From: an uncultured Flavonifractor sp.
Lineage (GTDB): Bacteria; Bacillota; Clostridia; Oscillospirales; Oscillospiraceae
DNA: 63,924 nucleotides
NCBI GenBank assembly: GCA_947346365.1
Contig: CANAAV010000015.1
Location: 1 to 63,924, forward strand
Direction: 5' to 3'
Part shown: piece by piece, positions 50,278 through 58,441 of the stretch
How positions within the stretch are numbered: the stretch's first letter is position 1
Layout: each line of letters begins with the position of its first letter
Translations under genes and position numbers: made by a program
Notes under the pieces: generated by a model
What the model was told of the DNA's origin: nothing
The model's database searches: none
What the model saw: the letters and a program-made list of their open reading frames with translations, nothing else

Positions 50278-51458
50278 AAAAATATATTGTATTTGCGCTG
50301 ATAGCCGTACTTGTGCTTTCCCTGTTTGCCGGGTGCTCCGCCGCAGTGGAGCCCAGTACGCCGGATACGCACAAAATCGGCATCGCCACCTACAACATCA
50401 GAGACGCTCAGATCATGATGTTCAAAGAGTACCTGGATAAATACATCAAAGCCTGCTTTGAGGATGTGGAGTTCCTGTACTCCGACAGCATCTCCGGCGG
50501 TGAGGACATGATGGAGTTTCTGACCCTGTGCGCGGACAACGGAGCAGAGGGGATCATGGTGTTCGGCACCGTTGATCTGATAAAAGAAGTGGAATTCTGC
50601 GCTGGGCATGAGATGTATCTGATCCGTCCTTCCGGAACCTCTACCGACGCCGTGTTTGACGCGGTGGCCTCCAATCCCTATTTTGTGGGTGAAATCGGCC
50701 CTGGTGCGGAGAACGAGTACGGGGAGGCGGAAAAAATGACCCGCGCTCTGGCGGGGGAGGGCAAGCGCTATGTGATTCTCTCCGGCGGCGCTTCCCGCGG
50801 AAATGAGATGCACCGGCTGCGCACCTTGGCGATGCTGGACGTTTTGCAGGAGGTCCACGGCGTTCAGTTTGAACAGGGAGCTGAGGAGTTAGCGGTGGTA
50901 TCAGAGCAGACAACGGTTGCTGTGGGCGGTCTGGAGCTGATGATCTGTCCCGGTTATCTGGAAGGGGAGGCCGCTCGGAAGGCCGCCTCCGAGGTCATTT
51001 CCACCGGAGCTTACACCACCGTCCTGTCCGCCGTTCCGGTCACCGCCCTGGCAGATGTCCTGGATGCCGCTGAAGTGCAATGCGGGGTGATTGATTGTTT
51101 CTCTGAGGATAACTATTTAGGCTTCAAGAGCGGCAGGATTGCCTACGTGGCGGGTAAATATCAATCGGAAATCGGACCGGGCTTCGCTGCGCTCTACAAC
51201 GCCGTCACCGGCAACGCCGGTGTCTACCGGGTGGACGGCAGGGCGTTCCGGCTGGAGCAGGGCTTCTGGCGGGCTGCGAACAACACCGAGTATGACAGTA
51301 TGTACGCTCTGGCCTGCGGCGCTGCGGTCAACGCCTACAACTGCGAGGACCTGTATTCCGTCATCAAGATTCTGACCCCGGAGGCCGATTTTGAGGACCT
51401 GAAGACACTAACAGAGAACTATTCCTATGAGGAATGCCTGGCAAGGCGGTCCTCCTAA
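50274..51458 (+). CDS. second binding lipoprotein, type 1 periplasmic-binding-like
   Basis: A 394-residue lipoprotein (lipobox LFAGC, Cys about 21). The mature part has alternating beta-alpha segments like a sugar-type or DUF3798-like binding protein: KIGIATYNIRDAQIMMFKEY, LCADNGAEGIMVFGTVDLIK, YVILSGGASRGNEMHRLRTL and CGVIDCFSEDNYLGFKSGRI. This is a different fold from the family-5 receptor at 44952, so the operon has two unrelated receptors. The start is GTG at 50274, overlapping the previous stop, with AAGGAGG inside the ATPase gene. The role is unknown; a corrinoid or chelate scavenger is one guess. Confidence 0.8.
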   Translation: MKKYIVFALIAVLVLSLFAGCSAAVEPSTPDTHKIGIATYNIRDAQIMMFKEYLDKYIKACFEDVEFLYSDSISGGEDMMEFLTLCADNGAEGIMVFGTVDLIKEVEFCAGHEMYLIRPSGTSTDAVFDAVASNPYFVGEIGPGAENEYGEAEKMTRALAGEGKRYVILSGGASRGNEMHRLRTLAMLDVLQEVHGVQFEQGAEELAVVSEQTTVAVGGLELMICPGYLEGEAARKAASEVISTGAYTTVLSAVPVTALADVLDAAEVQCGVIDCFSEDNYLGFKSGRIAYVAGKYQSEIGPGFAALYNAVTGNAGVYRVDGRAFRLEQGFWRAANNTEYDSMYALACGAAVNAYNCEDLYSVIKILTPEADFEDLKTLTENYSYEECLARRSS

Positions 51459-51513
51459 AAAATGCTGCCTGGGGTGGGCTTTAAATGAGACACACTGCGA
51501 AGGAGTGATCCCA

Positions 51514-51672
51514 ATGCACGAGCACGAACATGCGCATACGCATGAGCACGCGCGCGAAACCACGGCGGCTGCGGCGGACATGACCATGCGCCCTACGAGG
51601 ATAGTGCCACCCGCTGCTGAACGGTGGGCGTATTCTGCGCATAAAATAACAAAACGAGAGGAGGCTGTATGA
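51514..51672 (+). pseudogene. His-rich metal-binding peptide, probably frameshifted
   Basis: The frame starts MHEHEHAHTHEHAR with a good AAGGAG site 8 bases upstream, then loses its character (ETTAAAADMT and on) for 52 residues in all. In another frame the same DNA continues NHGGCGGHDHAPYEDSATRC and stops at 51618-51620. The switch falls at a GCGCGCG run, so loss of one GC pair would restore a 34-residue His/Cys/Gly-rich protein. His-rich starts like this are seen in clostridial proteins near cobalamin-regulated metal uptake genes, and cobalt or nickel binding is inferred. Confidence 0.6.
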
Positions 51673-53030
51673 AAAAACCGTCTAATCCTGCCACAATCCG
51701 CGATTTAACCCGCGGCCCGATAGGGCGGCAATTGCTGGAATTTGCACTCCCGCTGTTTTTGGGGAGTCTGATTCAACTGCTATACAATGCGGTGGACCTG
51801 ATGTTTGTGGGACAGATTCTGGGCAAGGAGGCCTCGGCCGCTGTTGGGGCCAGCGGCCTGATTGTGACGTGCATCCTGGGCCTTTTCGCGGGCTTGGGTG
51901 TCGGGGTGGGGGTCGTTGCGGCGCGGGCGGTGGGGCAGGGCGCTTATCAAGAGCTGGACCGCATTGTCCATTCCGCCGCGGGGCTGAGCGTATTGCTGGC
52001 GGCAGTTTTTACGGCTTTTGGTCTGGCCTTGTCTCCCCTGTTCCTGACCTGGATGCACACCCCGGCGGACATAATGGAGAGCGCTGTCACCTATATCCGG
52101 CTGTATTTGTTAAGCCTGACTGCCATCGTCAGCTATAATATCGGCTCCGGCATTCTGCGGGCTCTGGGAAACTCCAAGACTCCCATGCTCTACCAGCTGG
52201 CGGGCGGACTGGTCAACGTGCTGGGAAACACGCTGTTCATCTATGCGCTGGATTGGGGCGTGCGGGGCGCGGCCCTGTCCACCGTGTGCTCCCAGGGGTT
52301 GGCGGCGGTTCTGACGGTGCGGCGGCTTGGCCGGGCGGCGGACGGCTGCCAGCTGTCCCTGCGCCGCATACGCTTGGAAAGGGGGATCTGTAAGCAGTTC
52401 CTGGCGGTGGGCGCCCCGGCTGCGGTGCAGTCGGTGGTCATTACCTTTTCCAACATTCTGGTGCAGACTTGTATCAACGACCTGGGCGTCGTCAGCATGG
52501 CGGCGTTTACCGCGTATTTTAAGGTGGAGAATTTTATCTACCTCCCTATCGTAGCCATAGGGCAGGCCGTTTCCACGTTTACCAGCCAGAACGCCGGTGC
52601 CCTCCAGCCGGAGCGGATCAAGACCGGCGCCCGGACCGCCGTCGCAATGGGGCTGGCCGTTACGGTATGCACGGTGGGCGTAACGCTGCTCTTCTCCCAA
52701 ACCGCCTTCAGCCTGTTTGCCAACGAGCGGGAGGTAATCCTATTGGGGAGCCAGATTGCCCGCATTACCTTTCCGTTTTACGTCCTGTACGTGTTTCTGG
52801 AGATCTTTGCCTCTGTTATCCGCGGGGCTGGGAAGGCGCTGCCTGTTATGGGAATTATTGTAACCAATATGTGCATGGTCCGGACGTGTATTCTGCGGAT
52901 CATGGTTCTGCTTTACCCCAATGTGCAGGGCGTCGCCGCAGTGTATCCCCTGACTTGGGCATGTACGGTGCTGTGCCTCGCCCTCTATTACAAAAACGGA
53001 CGGTGGCTGCCGGGGAATCCTGAGGAATAG
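51669..53030 (+). CDS. MATE-family efflux transporter
   Basis: A 453-residue membrane protein with about 12 helices and the two-lobed MATE pattern: PIGRQLLEFALPLFLGSLIQ, LLYNAVDLMFVGQILG, the AGLGVGVGVVAARAVGQGAY loop, and SVVITFSNILVQTCINDLGV at the second lobe's start. MATE proteins export cationic organic compounds with Na+ or H+. It starts 4 bases inside the end of the His-rich frame with GAGAGGAGG upstream and may be read through from the B12-controlled operon. The strong terminator at 53127 follows. Confidence 0.92.
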   Translation: MKKPSNPATIRDLTRGPIGRQLLEFALPLFLGSLIQLLYNAVDLMFVGQILGKEASAAVGASGLIVTCILGLFAGLGVGVGVVAARAVGQGAYQELDRIVHSAAGLSVLLAAVFTAFGLALSPLFLTWMHTPADIMESAVTYIRLYLLSLTAIVSYNIGSGILRALGNSKTPMLYQLAGGLVNVLGNTLFIYALDWGVRGAALSTVCSQGLAAVLTVRRLGRAADGCQLSLRRIRLERGICKQFLAVGAPAAVQSVVITFSNILVQTCINDLGVVSMAAFTAYFKVENFIYLPIVAIGQAVSTFTSQNAGALQPERIKTGARTAVAMGLAVTVCTVGVTLLFSQTAFSLFANEREVILLGSQIARITFPFYVLYVFLEIFASVIRGAGKALPVMGIIVTNMCMVRTCILRIMVLLYPNVQGVAAVYPLTWACTVLCLALYYKNGRWLPGNPEE

Positions 53031-53126
53031 CGGACTTCCTTGCAGAAGGCTTGGACGCTCTTGCGGTTTTTCGCCGCTTCGCCCGGCATAGAGGCCCCTC
53101 CGGCATAGCCGGGGGGGCCTCTATAA

Positions 53127-53157
53127 AAAACGGATGCCTTAAAAAGGCATCCGTTTT
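53127..53157. terminator. bidirectional terminator between MATE gene and ireB
   Basis: A perfect 14-base-pair stem AAAACGGATGCCTT / AAGGCATCCGTTTT around AAA, with A and T runs on both sides, serves the two convergent genes. A GC-rich imperfect hairpin (53087-53122) precedes it. Confidence 0.9.
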
Positions 53158-53178
53158 ATCTCGATATTTGTAAAGTAC

Positions 53179-53427
53179 TCAATCCCGCAGGTATTGCTTC
53201 ACAAGCTCCTGCAAAAGCTCGTCCCGGTCCAGTTTGCGGATTAGGGAACGCGCGTTGTTATAATTAGTAATATAGGTAGGGTCCTCGGAGAGGATATATC
53301 CTACGATCTGGTTGATGGGATTATAGCCTTTCTCCTGCAAAGAGCGGTAGACAGAGGAAAGAACTGCCTTAATTTCAGGGTCCTTCTCATATTGGATGCT
53401 GAACTTTCGTGTATAATCCATCTCCAT
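53179..53427 (-). CDS. ireB: IreB-family regulatory phosphoprotein (UPF0297)
   Basis: An 82-residue protein matching IreB/UPF0297 over its whole length ([60 protein letters not shown]). In Enterococcus, IreB is phosphorylated on N-terminal threonines by the PASTA kinase IreK and affects cephalosporin resistance. Here a single Thr-Arg is visible near the N-terminus (residue 6). Elsewhere in Firmicutes it often sits between alaS and ruvX; here it stands alone, about 17 kb from alaS, under its own promoter. Confidence 0.93.
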   Translation of the reverse strand: MEMDYTRKFSIQYEKDPEIKAVLSSVYRSLQEKGYNPINQIVGYILSEDPTYITNYNNARSLIRKLDRDELLQELVKQYLRD

Positions 53428-53456
53428 GCCCGCACACCTGCCTTTCCGTGCTCTTC

Positions 53457-53485
53457 ATTGTACCGGAAAATTTCTCTCTTGTAAA
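53457..53485 (-). promoter_or_regulatory. promoter of ireB
   Basis: On the minus strand TTTACA (53480-53485) and TACAAT (53457-53462) have a 17-base spacer. The ATG is 30 bases downstream of the -10 box. Confidence 0.8.
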
Positions 53486-53784
53486 GGGAAAAGACGAAAT
53501 TTTATGAAGAATTAAGGTTTTGCCAGTGCGGTAGGCGGAAGCTGGAGAGGGAGAGAAAATACGCAGCGTATTAAATGGGCCGGGGAGCCTCGCTAGTGTG
53601 CGAAAAAGTTTTGAAGGAGCGTTTTGGAACGGCTGTTTTCCGCGGCAGAGGAAATTATTGGACGATGGATTCTTTCAAAAAAACGCGGTATCTTTGAAAA
53701 CCCGACACTTTTTTATTCGTAGGGAAGGAGGAAAAATCGGAAAATAGTTTACATAAAATTTGAGATAACGAGATTTACAGAGCG

Positions 53785-53870
53785 TTATCCACATTATCCA
53801 CCGAGTTTTCCACACAGAAAGGGATGGGCACTTCCAAGAGGTTATCCACTTTTCCACCCGGTTTTCCACA
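53785..53870 (+). other. array of six DnaA-box-like sites
   Basis: In 86 bases there are six same-strand 9-mers: TTATCCACA (53785), TTATCCACC (53794), TTTTCCACA (53806), TTATCCACT (53842), TTTTCCACC (53850) and TTTTCCACA (53862). They form two triplets of nearly equal spacing, 56-57 bases apart, as if duplicated. An AT-rich stretch (53731-53779) lies just upstream. No dnaA, dnaN or other origin gene is adjacent. The rest of the 665-base gap 53428-54092 holds the ireB promoter and no convincing gene. Confidence 0.75.
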
Positions 53871-54092
53871 GCGGGCTTCCCAGGCCTCCCTCGGAAGCCG
53901 GCGCAGTCCCCCGGTGGACATAACGCATTTTTTGCACAAAAAGATTCGATTTCTGCGCTGAGGGCGGTGAGGAACACGGAGGGCTTTTTCAAAAATATCC
54001 TGTTGTAAACAGTTGCATTCCACTGAAAAAAGAGGTATCCTACTATATTGAGCGGAAGCTAGAAATCATGTGAAAGAGGCGGTGCTGCCCCT

Positions 54093-54866
54093 GTGGAGTT
54101 GGATTACGACAAGCTCCTGTGCCTGACGGCGGAAATCGGCTACCAGCTCATGGAGAGCGGCGCGGAGATCTACCGGGTGGAGGAGTCGATGAACCGCCTG
54201 CTGGAGGCCTACGGCGTTACCACCGGCGAGGTGTTTGCAATCCCAAACTGCATCATTGCCAGCTTGACTACCGCTACGGGCCATGCGCTGACCCAGATTC
54301 GCCGCATGAAGGCCCACGGTACCGATGTGGACCAGCTGGAGCGGTATAACGATCTCTGCCGCCGCCTGTGCCGGGAGGCGCCGCCCATCGAGCAGGCGCT
54401 GGCCCTGGTGGCGGAGACCGCCCGCCAGCGGCGGCAGTGGTCCCTGCCGACGCAGCTGGCGGGGTATTTTTTGGGGTGCGGAGCCTTCGCCCTGTTTTTT
54501 GGCGGAAACGGCCGGGACATGCTCTGCGGCGGGCTGTGCGGCGTAGTAATTGGATTGTGTATGTACTTTACCGCCCACTGGGGCGCCAATCCTTTTTTCC
54601 GTACCATCGCCGCCTCAGCGGTTTCGGCGCTGTGCGCGGAGATCCTGACCGCCGTGGGACTGGGCGCGCATTTAGACCAGATTATTATCGGCGCGCTGAT
54701 GGCTCTGGTGCCCGGTATTGCCCTGACTAATGCCATGCGGGATGTAATGGCCGGCGACATGGTGTCCGGCATCAGCAAGGTGGCGGAGGCGCTGCTGATC
54801 GGCGGGGCCATTGCCCTGGGAACAGCCCTGTCCCTGGGGATGTTCCACATGCTGGCGGGAGGTTGA
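54093..54866 (+). CDS. threonine/serine exporter, ThrE N-terminal-domain subunit
   Basis: A 257-residue ThrE/YjjP-family protein: a soluble N-terminal DUF1212 start (YQLMESGAEIYRVEESMNRL, FAIPNCIIASLTT) followed by about five membrane helices (LAGYFLGCGAFALFFGGNGR, ILTAVGLGAHLDQIIIGALM). Full ThrE has a second YjjB-like half, which is the next gene here. Exporters of this group release threonine or serine, or move C4-dicarboxylates in E. coli YjjPB. The start is GTG at 54093. A TTGCAT-N17-TATCCT promoter-like pair lies at 54013-54041. Confidence 0.88.
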   Translation: MELDYDKLLCLTAEIGYQLMESGAEIYRVEESMNRLLEAYGVTTGEVFAIPNCIIASLTTATGHALTQIRRMKAHGTDVDQLERYNDLCRRLCREAPPIEQALALVAETARQRRQWSLPTQLAGYFLGCGAFALFFGGNGRDMLCGGLCGVVIGLCMYFTAHWGANPFFRTIAASAVSALCAEILTAVGLGAHLDQIIIGALMALVPGIALTNAMRDVMAGDMVSGISKVAEALLIGGAIALGTALSLGMFHMLAGG

Positions 54867-54869
54867 GCT

Positions 54870-55334
54870 GTGGAGATGCTTCAGGAATTGGCGCTGCCCT
54901 GCTTGTACGCCTTTGCCGCCGGTATAGGCTTTAGCGTTGTGTTTAACGTCCGCGGGGTGGGTATGCTCATCTGCGCCTGCGGCGGCGGGCTGGGCTGGCT
55001 GTGCTACCTGCTGTCGGCCCCGGTGGTTCAAAGCGATATTATGCAGTCTTTTCTTGCGGCCATGCTGATCTCTGCCTGGTCGGAAATTATGGCCCGGCTG
55101 CGCAAATGCCCGGTTACCAGCTATTTGGTAATTGCCCTGTTCCCGCTGGTGCCAGGCGGCGGCATTTATTACTCCATGCGGTACGCCATGAACGGCGATG
55201 TGCAGGGGTTTATGAACGAGCTGATGCACACCTTGGGCCTGGCGGGGGCGCTGGCGGTGGGGGTGCTGCTGGTGTCCTCTCTGGTGCGGGTGGTTAACGC
55301 CCGGCGGCAGGAGAGGCAGCGTCCTACTTCATGA
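54870..55334 (+). CDS. threonine/serine exporter, YjjB/DUF3815-type subunit
   Basis: A 154-residue, four-helix membrane protein (LPCLYAFAAGIGFSVVFNVR, YLVIALFPLVPGGGIYYSMR, LGLAGALAVGVLLVSSLVRV). It matches the C-terminal half of ThrE and follows the other half with a 3-base gap, so the two together form the split transporter. The start is GTG at 54870, with an ATG two codons later as the alternative. Confidence 0.85.
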   Translation: MEMLQELALPCLYAFAAGIGFSVVFNVRGVGMLICACGGGLGWLCYLLSAPVVQSDIMQSFLAAMLISAWSEIMARLRKCPVTSYLVIALFPLVPGGGIYYSMRYAMNGDVQGFMNELMHTLGLAGALAVGVLLVSSLVRVVNARRQERQRPTS

Positions 55335-55348
55335 AAAGGAGCTCTGCC

Positions 55349-56062
55349 ATGCCCCGTTATGACTATATCCTGTTCGACGCGGACAATACCTTATTTGACT
55401 TTGACCGGGCGGAGCGGGAAGCCCTGTGCCGGGTGCTCTCCCGGCGGGGATATCCTGTGGGGGAGGAGACGCTGGCGCTCTACCTGTCCATCAACCGGGG
55501 GCTGTGGGCCAGATTCGACCGGGGGGAGATCGCTCAGAGGGAGCTGGTGGTGAAGCGCTTTGCGGACTTTACCCGCGCCATGGGCAGGAGCGATGATCCG
55601 GCGGAATTTAACCGGGAGTATCTCATGTGTCTGGGAGAGGGCGCTTACCTGCTGCCAGGGGCGCAGGAGCTGTGTCATACCCTGGCGGGGGTGTGTACGC
55701 TGGCGCTCGTTACCAACGGCGTGGCCCTGGCCCAGCGGGGCCGTTTTGGGCGCTCGCCGCTGAAGGCAGACATCCGCTGGCTCTTTATCTCCGAGGAGGT
55801 GGGCGCCAGCAAGCCTGACCCCGCTTTTTTTCAGGCGGTCTTTCAGACCATGGGCCTGGAGAAGCTGGAGCGGGCGCTGATGGTGGGCGACAATCTGCTC
55901 ACCGACGTGAAGGGCGGCCTGGCCGCCGGGATTGACGCGGCGTGGTACAATCCCCAGGGCCTGCCCCGCTCCGGCGATGTGCGGCCTACGTATGAGATCC
56001 GCAGCTATGAGGAGCTGAAGGAGCTGGTCTTAGGTCCTGAGGACGTGCAAGCGCCGCTGTGA
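55349..56062 (+). CDS. yjjG: YjjG-family noncanonical pyrimidine nucleotidase (HAD)
   Basis: A 237-residue HAD hydrolase. Motif I is DADNTLFDFD near residue 9, the cap follows, motif II is LVTNGVALAQ and motif III/IV reads VGASKPDPAFF and MVGDNLLTDVKGG. In E. coli YjjG dephosphorylates odd pyrimidine nucleotides such as 5-fluoro-dUMP, protecting DNA from misincorporation. AAAAGGAG precedes the ATG at 55349, overlapping the end of the exporter gene region by only a few bases of spacing. Confidence 0.85.
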   Translation: MPRYDYILFDADNTLFDFDRAEREALCRVLSRRGYPVGEETLALYLSINRGLWARFDRGEIAQRELVVKRFADFTRAMGRSDDPAEFNREYLMCLGEGAYLLPGAQELCHTLAGVCTLALVTNGVALAQRGRFGRSPLKADIRWLFISEEVGASKPDPAFFQAVFQTMGLEKLERALMVGDNLLTDVKGGLAAGIDAAWYNPQGLPRSGDVRPTYEIRSYEELKELVLGPEDVQAPL

Positions 56063-56147
56063 AACGGCGTTTGGCCGGAGCGTGAGCCCCCGCTGTCCCG
56101 CTGCGGATGCGGGTTTTAAAATGATCGGTTAATCGAGGTGTTCGGCT

Positions 56148-57116
56148 TTGCCTTTTTCCCAATATACTCCCAAGCGGGTCCAGCAAAAGAGCGCCTACCG
56201 CCGTCCCTGGCGGCTGCCGCTGCTGCTGGCTGCTGCTGTGGTTTGCCTGGGGCTCCTGATGGCCCCCACCGGCGGAGGCGGCACGGCCCATGTGGCTGAG
56301 GCCCTGCCGCCCGCTCCGTCGCCAACGCCGGAGCCGGTTCCAACGCCTACCCCTGTGCCGGAACCCACGCCCACGCCGGTTCCTCCCTATGACTTTTCCC
56401 AGAGCGCGCCGGAGAGGGAGCCGGTGGAGATGGAGTATTTTCAGGATGCGCTGTTCATTGGAGACTCCCGCACCGACGGCCTGCGGCTGTACAGCGGGAT
56501 TACCGGGGCGGACTTTTACTGTTATAAGGGCCTGACCGTCTTTGAGATGGGGTCCCGTAAGGTGGCCGAGGTGGACGGAAAGAAAATGACGGTGCTGGAG
56601 GCCCTGGAGCAGGGGAAGCAGTACGCCAAGATCTATATCTCCTTGGGGATCAATGAGCTGGGCGGAAGCGCCGAAGGCTACGCCGCGGCCTTTTCAGAAT
56701 TTTTGACGCAGGTAAAGACCCTTCAGCCCCAGGCGGTGGTCTACCTGGAAACGGTGGTGCCGGTGAACCCCGGCAAGTGCCGGGCCAACGGGCAGCCCTA
56801 TTACGTGACCAACGATAAGGTGTACGCCTTTAACGAGGCGCTTTTTCCCCTGGCGGAGGAGAAGCAGGTGGTTTTGCTTGATATAGCCGCCGCCTTTTCT
56901 GACGAGGAGGGGGTGCTCCCCAGAGACGACACGGTGGATGGGGTCCACTTTACCAAGCCTACTTATCAAGAATGGCTCAGCTATCTGATGAGCCACACGG
57001 TGGACAGCCAGGAGTACGCCGCGGGGCAGGCTGTCCCGGCTTTGCCCGCGGAGCAAAGCGCGCCTCCTGCGCAGGAACACGAACCGGAAGAAGAGAAAGG
57101 AGAAACGATACGATGA
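56148..57116 (+). CDS. membrane-anchored SGNH/GDSL hydrolase
   Basis: A 322-residue protein: basic N-terminus, one membrane helix (LPLLLAAAVVCLGLLMAP), a Pro-Thr-Glu stalk (PSPTPEPVPTPTPVPEPTPT), then an SGNH hydrolase domain from about residue 95. ALFIGDSRTDGL has the nucleophile serine, ISLGINELGG the oxyanion Asn, and VDGVHFTKPTY the Asp-His pair. Such extracellular enzymes add or remove acyl groups on cell-wall glycans. TTG at 56148 is the start, with GAGGTG seven bases upstream. Its stop overlaps the next start. Confidence 0.85.
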   Translation: MPFSQYTPKRVQQKSAYRRPWRLPLLLAAAVVCLGLLMAPTGGGGTAHVAEALPPAPSPTPEPVPTPTPVPEPTPTPVPPYDFSQSAPEREPVEMEYFQDALFIGDSRTDGLRLYSGITGADFYCYKGLTVFEMGSRKVAEVDGKKMTVLEALEQGKQYAKIYISLGINELGGSAEGYAAAFSEFLTQVKTLQPQAVVYLETVVPVNPGKCRANGQPYYVTNDKVYAFNEALFPLAEEKQVVLLDIAAAFSDEEGVLPRDDTVDGVHFTKPTYQEWLSYLMSHTVDSQEYAAGQAVPALPAEQSAPPAQEHEPEEEKGETIR

Positions 57117-57571
57117 AAAAGCAACTGCTGCCCCTATTGCTGCTCTGTGCGGCGCTGAGTGCCTGCGGCGGAGGCACGGCGGGCTATGATCCGGACGCCG
57201 CCGCCCAGGCTCTGCTGGACAGCGGCGCTTTTACGCAGGCCCTGGAGCGTATGGACCAGGACATTGTGTGCGACGTGTTGTACAGCGGCCTGGATAAGGA
57301 GACGGTGGAGGATTGCGCGGTGTACACCTCCCTCTCCGCCGGAGCGGAGGAGATTGCGGTGCTCAGGCTCAGCAGCGAGAGCGCCGCTCAATCGGCCCTG
57401 ACGGAGCTGGAAAACCGGGTGGAGCAGCAGCGGGAGGCCCTGGAGAGCTATCAGCCCGGCGAGGTGGGCAAGCTGGACAACGCCATCCTTTCCCAGAGGG
57501 GGAATACTGTCTTGCTGGCGGTTGCGGCGGATCACGAGCTGGCTCAAAGCGCGTTGGACGGCCTGGAATAA
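57113..57571 (+). CDS. DUF4358 lipoprotein
   Basis: A 152-residue lipoprotein (lipobox LSAC, Cys about 18). The mature domain (LYSGLDKETVEDCAVYTSLS, then AGAEEIAVLRL and the long ALTELENRVEQQREALESYQ helix) matches the DUF4358 pattern, whose function is unknown. The ATG at 57113 overlaps the SGNH gene's stop, and AAAGGAG is inside that gene. DUF4358 lipoproteins are often found with SGNH or MBOAT acylation genes, which suggests a shared envelope task. Confidence 0.8.
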   Translation: MKKQLLPLLLLCAALSACGGGTAGYDPDAAAQALLDSGAFTQALERMDQDIVCDVLYSGLDKETVEDCAVYTSLSAGAEEIAVLRLSSESAAQSALTELENRVEQQREALESYQPGEVGKLDNAILSQRGNTVLLAVAADHELAQSALDGLE

Positions 57572-57610
57572 GCGCAGGCTTGGGTATTCAAGGCCGAAAG
57601 AGCGAGGCAT

Positions 57611-57649
57611 AGTTTCTCCGGCTGCTTTTGCGCCGGAGAAACTGTTTTT
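57611..57649 (+). terminator. intrinsic terminator after the DUF4358 gene
   Basis: AGTTTCTCCGGC (57611-57622) pairs with GCCGGAGAAACT (57632-57643) and is followed by GTTTTT. Confidence 0.9.
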
Positions 57650-57673
57650 CAGTATGCGGCGGAGGAAAACGGC

Positions 57674-58297
57674 ATGACGGAATACTTTGTCCCCACAGGA
57701 GAGGGCGGGGCGGAGCTGGTGGAAAAGCGCTCCCGCTTTCTGGGCCGGGTGTTTCCGGCGCGGAGCGAGGAGGAGGCCCGGGCCCGCATTGAGTTGGTAA
57801 AGAAAAAGCACTATGACGCCCGGCACAACTGCTGGTGCTTCCGCATACGGGGCGGGGCGGAGCGCTACTCCGACGACGGGGAGCCCCAGGGTACGGCGGG
57901 CCAGCCCATGCTCAACGTCTTCCAGCGGGAGCAGGTGGAAAACGTGTGCTGCGTGGTCACCCGGTATTTCGGCGGGGTCCTTCTGGGGGCCGGGGGACTG
58001 GTGCGGGCCTATACGCAAAGCGCCAAGGACGCCCTGGATGCGGCGGGCATCTCAGTGGTGCGCCGGTGGGTGGAGCTGTCTGTCCCTTGCCCTTACACCC
58101 TGTTTGAGCGGGTGAAGCTGGAAGTGGAGGCCCACAAGGGCGTGCTGGGGGACGTAGAATACGCCTGCGCGGTGACCGTGCGCGCCCTGCTGCCGGAGGA
58201 GAGGGTAGAAGCCTTCTCCCGCCGGGTGGTGGAGCTCACCGCCGGGGCCGTGCGGCCCAGCGTGCGGGGGGAGGCGTTCCGGGCGGTTCCCCGCTGA
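57674..58297 (+). CDS. YigZ/IMPACT-family protein
   Basis: A 207-residue UPF0029/YigZ protein with the N-terminal IMPACT-like domain (KRSRFLGRVFPARSEEEARA, HNCWCFRIRGGAERYSDDGE, GTAGQPML, VVTRYFGGVLLGAGGLVRAY) and a C-terminal DUF1949 domain. Bacterial members are widespread with uncertain roles; a ribosome-linked or peptidase-like action has been proposed. It starts 25 bases after the terminator at 57611, leaving little room for its own promoter. Confidence 0.9.
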   Translation: MTEYFVPTGEGGAELVEKRSRFLGRVFPARSEEEARARIELVKKKHYDARHNCWCFRIRGGAERYSDDGEPQGTAGQPMLNVFQREQVENVCCVVTRYFGGVLLGAGGLVRAYTQSAKDALDAAGISVVRRWVELSVPCPYTLFERVKLEVEAHKGVLGDVEYACAVTVRALLPEERVEAFSRRVVELTAGAVRPSVRGEAFRAVPR

Positions 58298-58441
58298 GGC
58301 CCGGTGCGGCGGCGGGAATCCGCGCTGGGAGAATAAGAATTTGCATCTATTATTTGGGAATGCCGAATGGGTGCAAGACCCGCTGAGACGGCGTTCCAGG
58401 ATTGCGGATACAGGCTCTAAGCAAGGAAAGGCGGGGTGGCT

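Noticed and set aside
53785-53870. Calling the DnaA-box array a replication origin
   Set aside because: No dnaA, dnaN, gidA or other origin-type neighbour is present and GC skew cannot be judged here, so it is reported only as an array.
53675-54023. Minus-strand frames of 82-105 codons near the DnaA boxes
   Set aside because: They read through the repeated TGTGGAtaa words, have low-complexity products and no good ribosome site.
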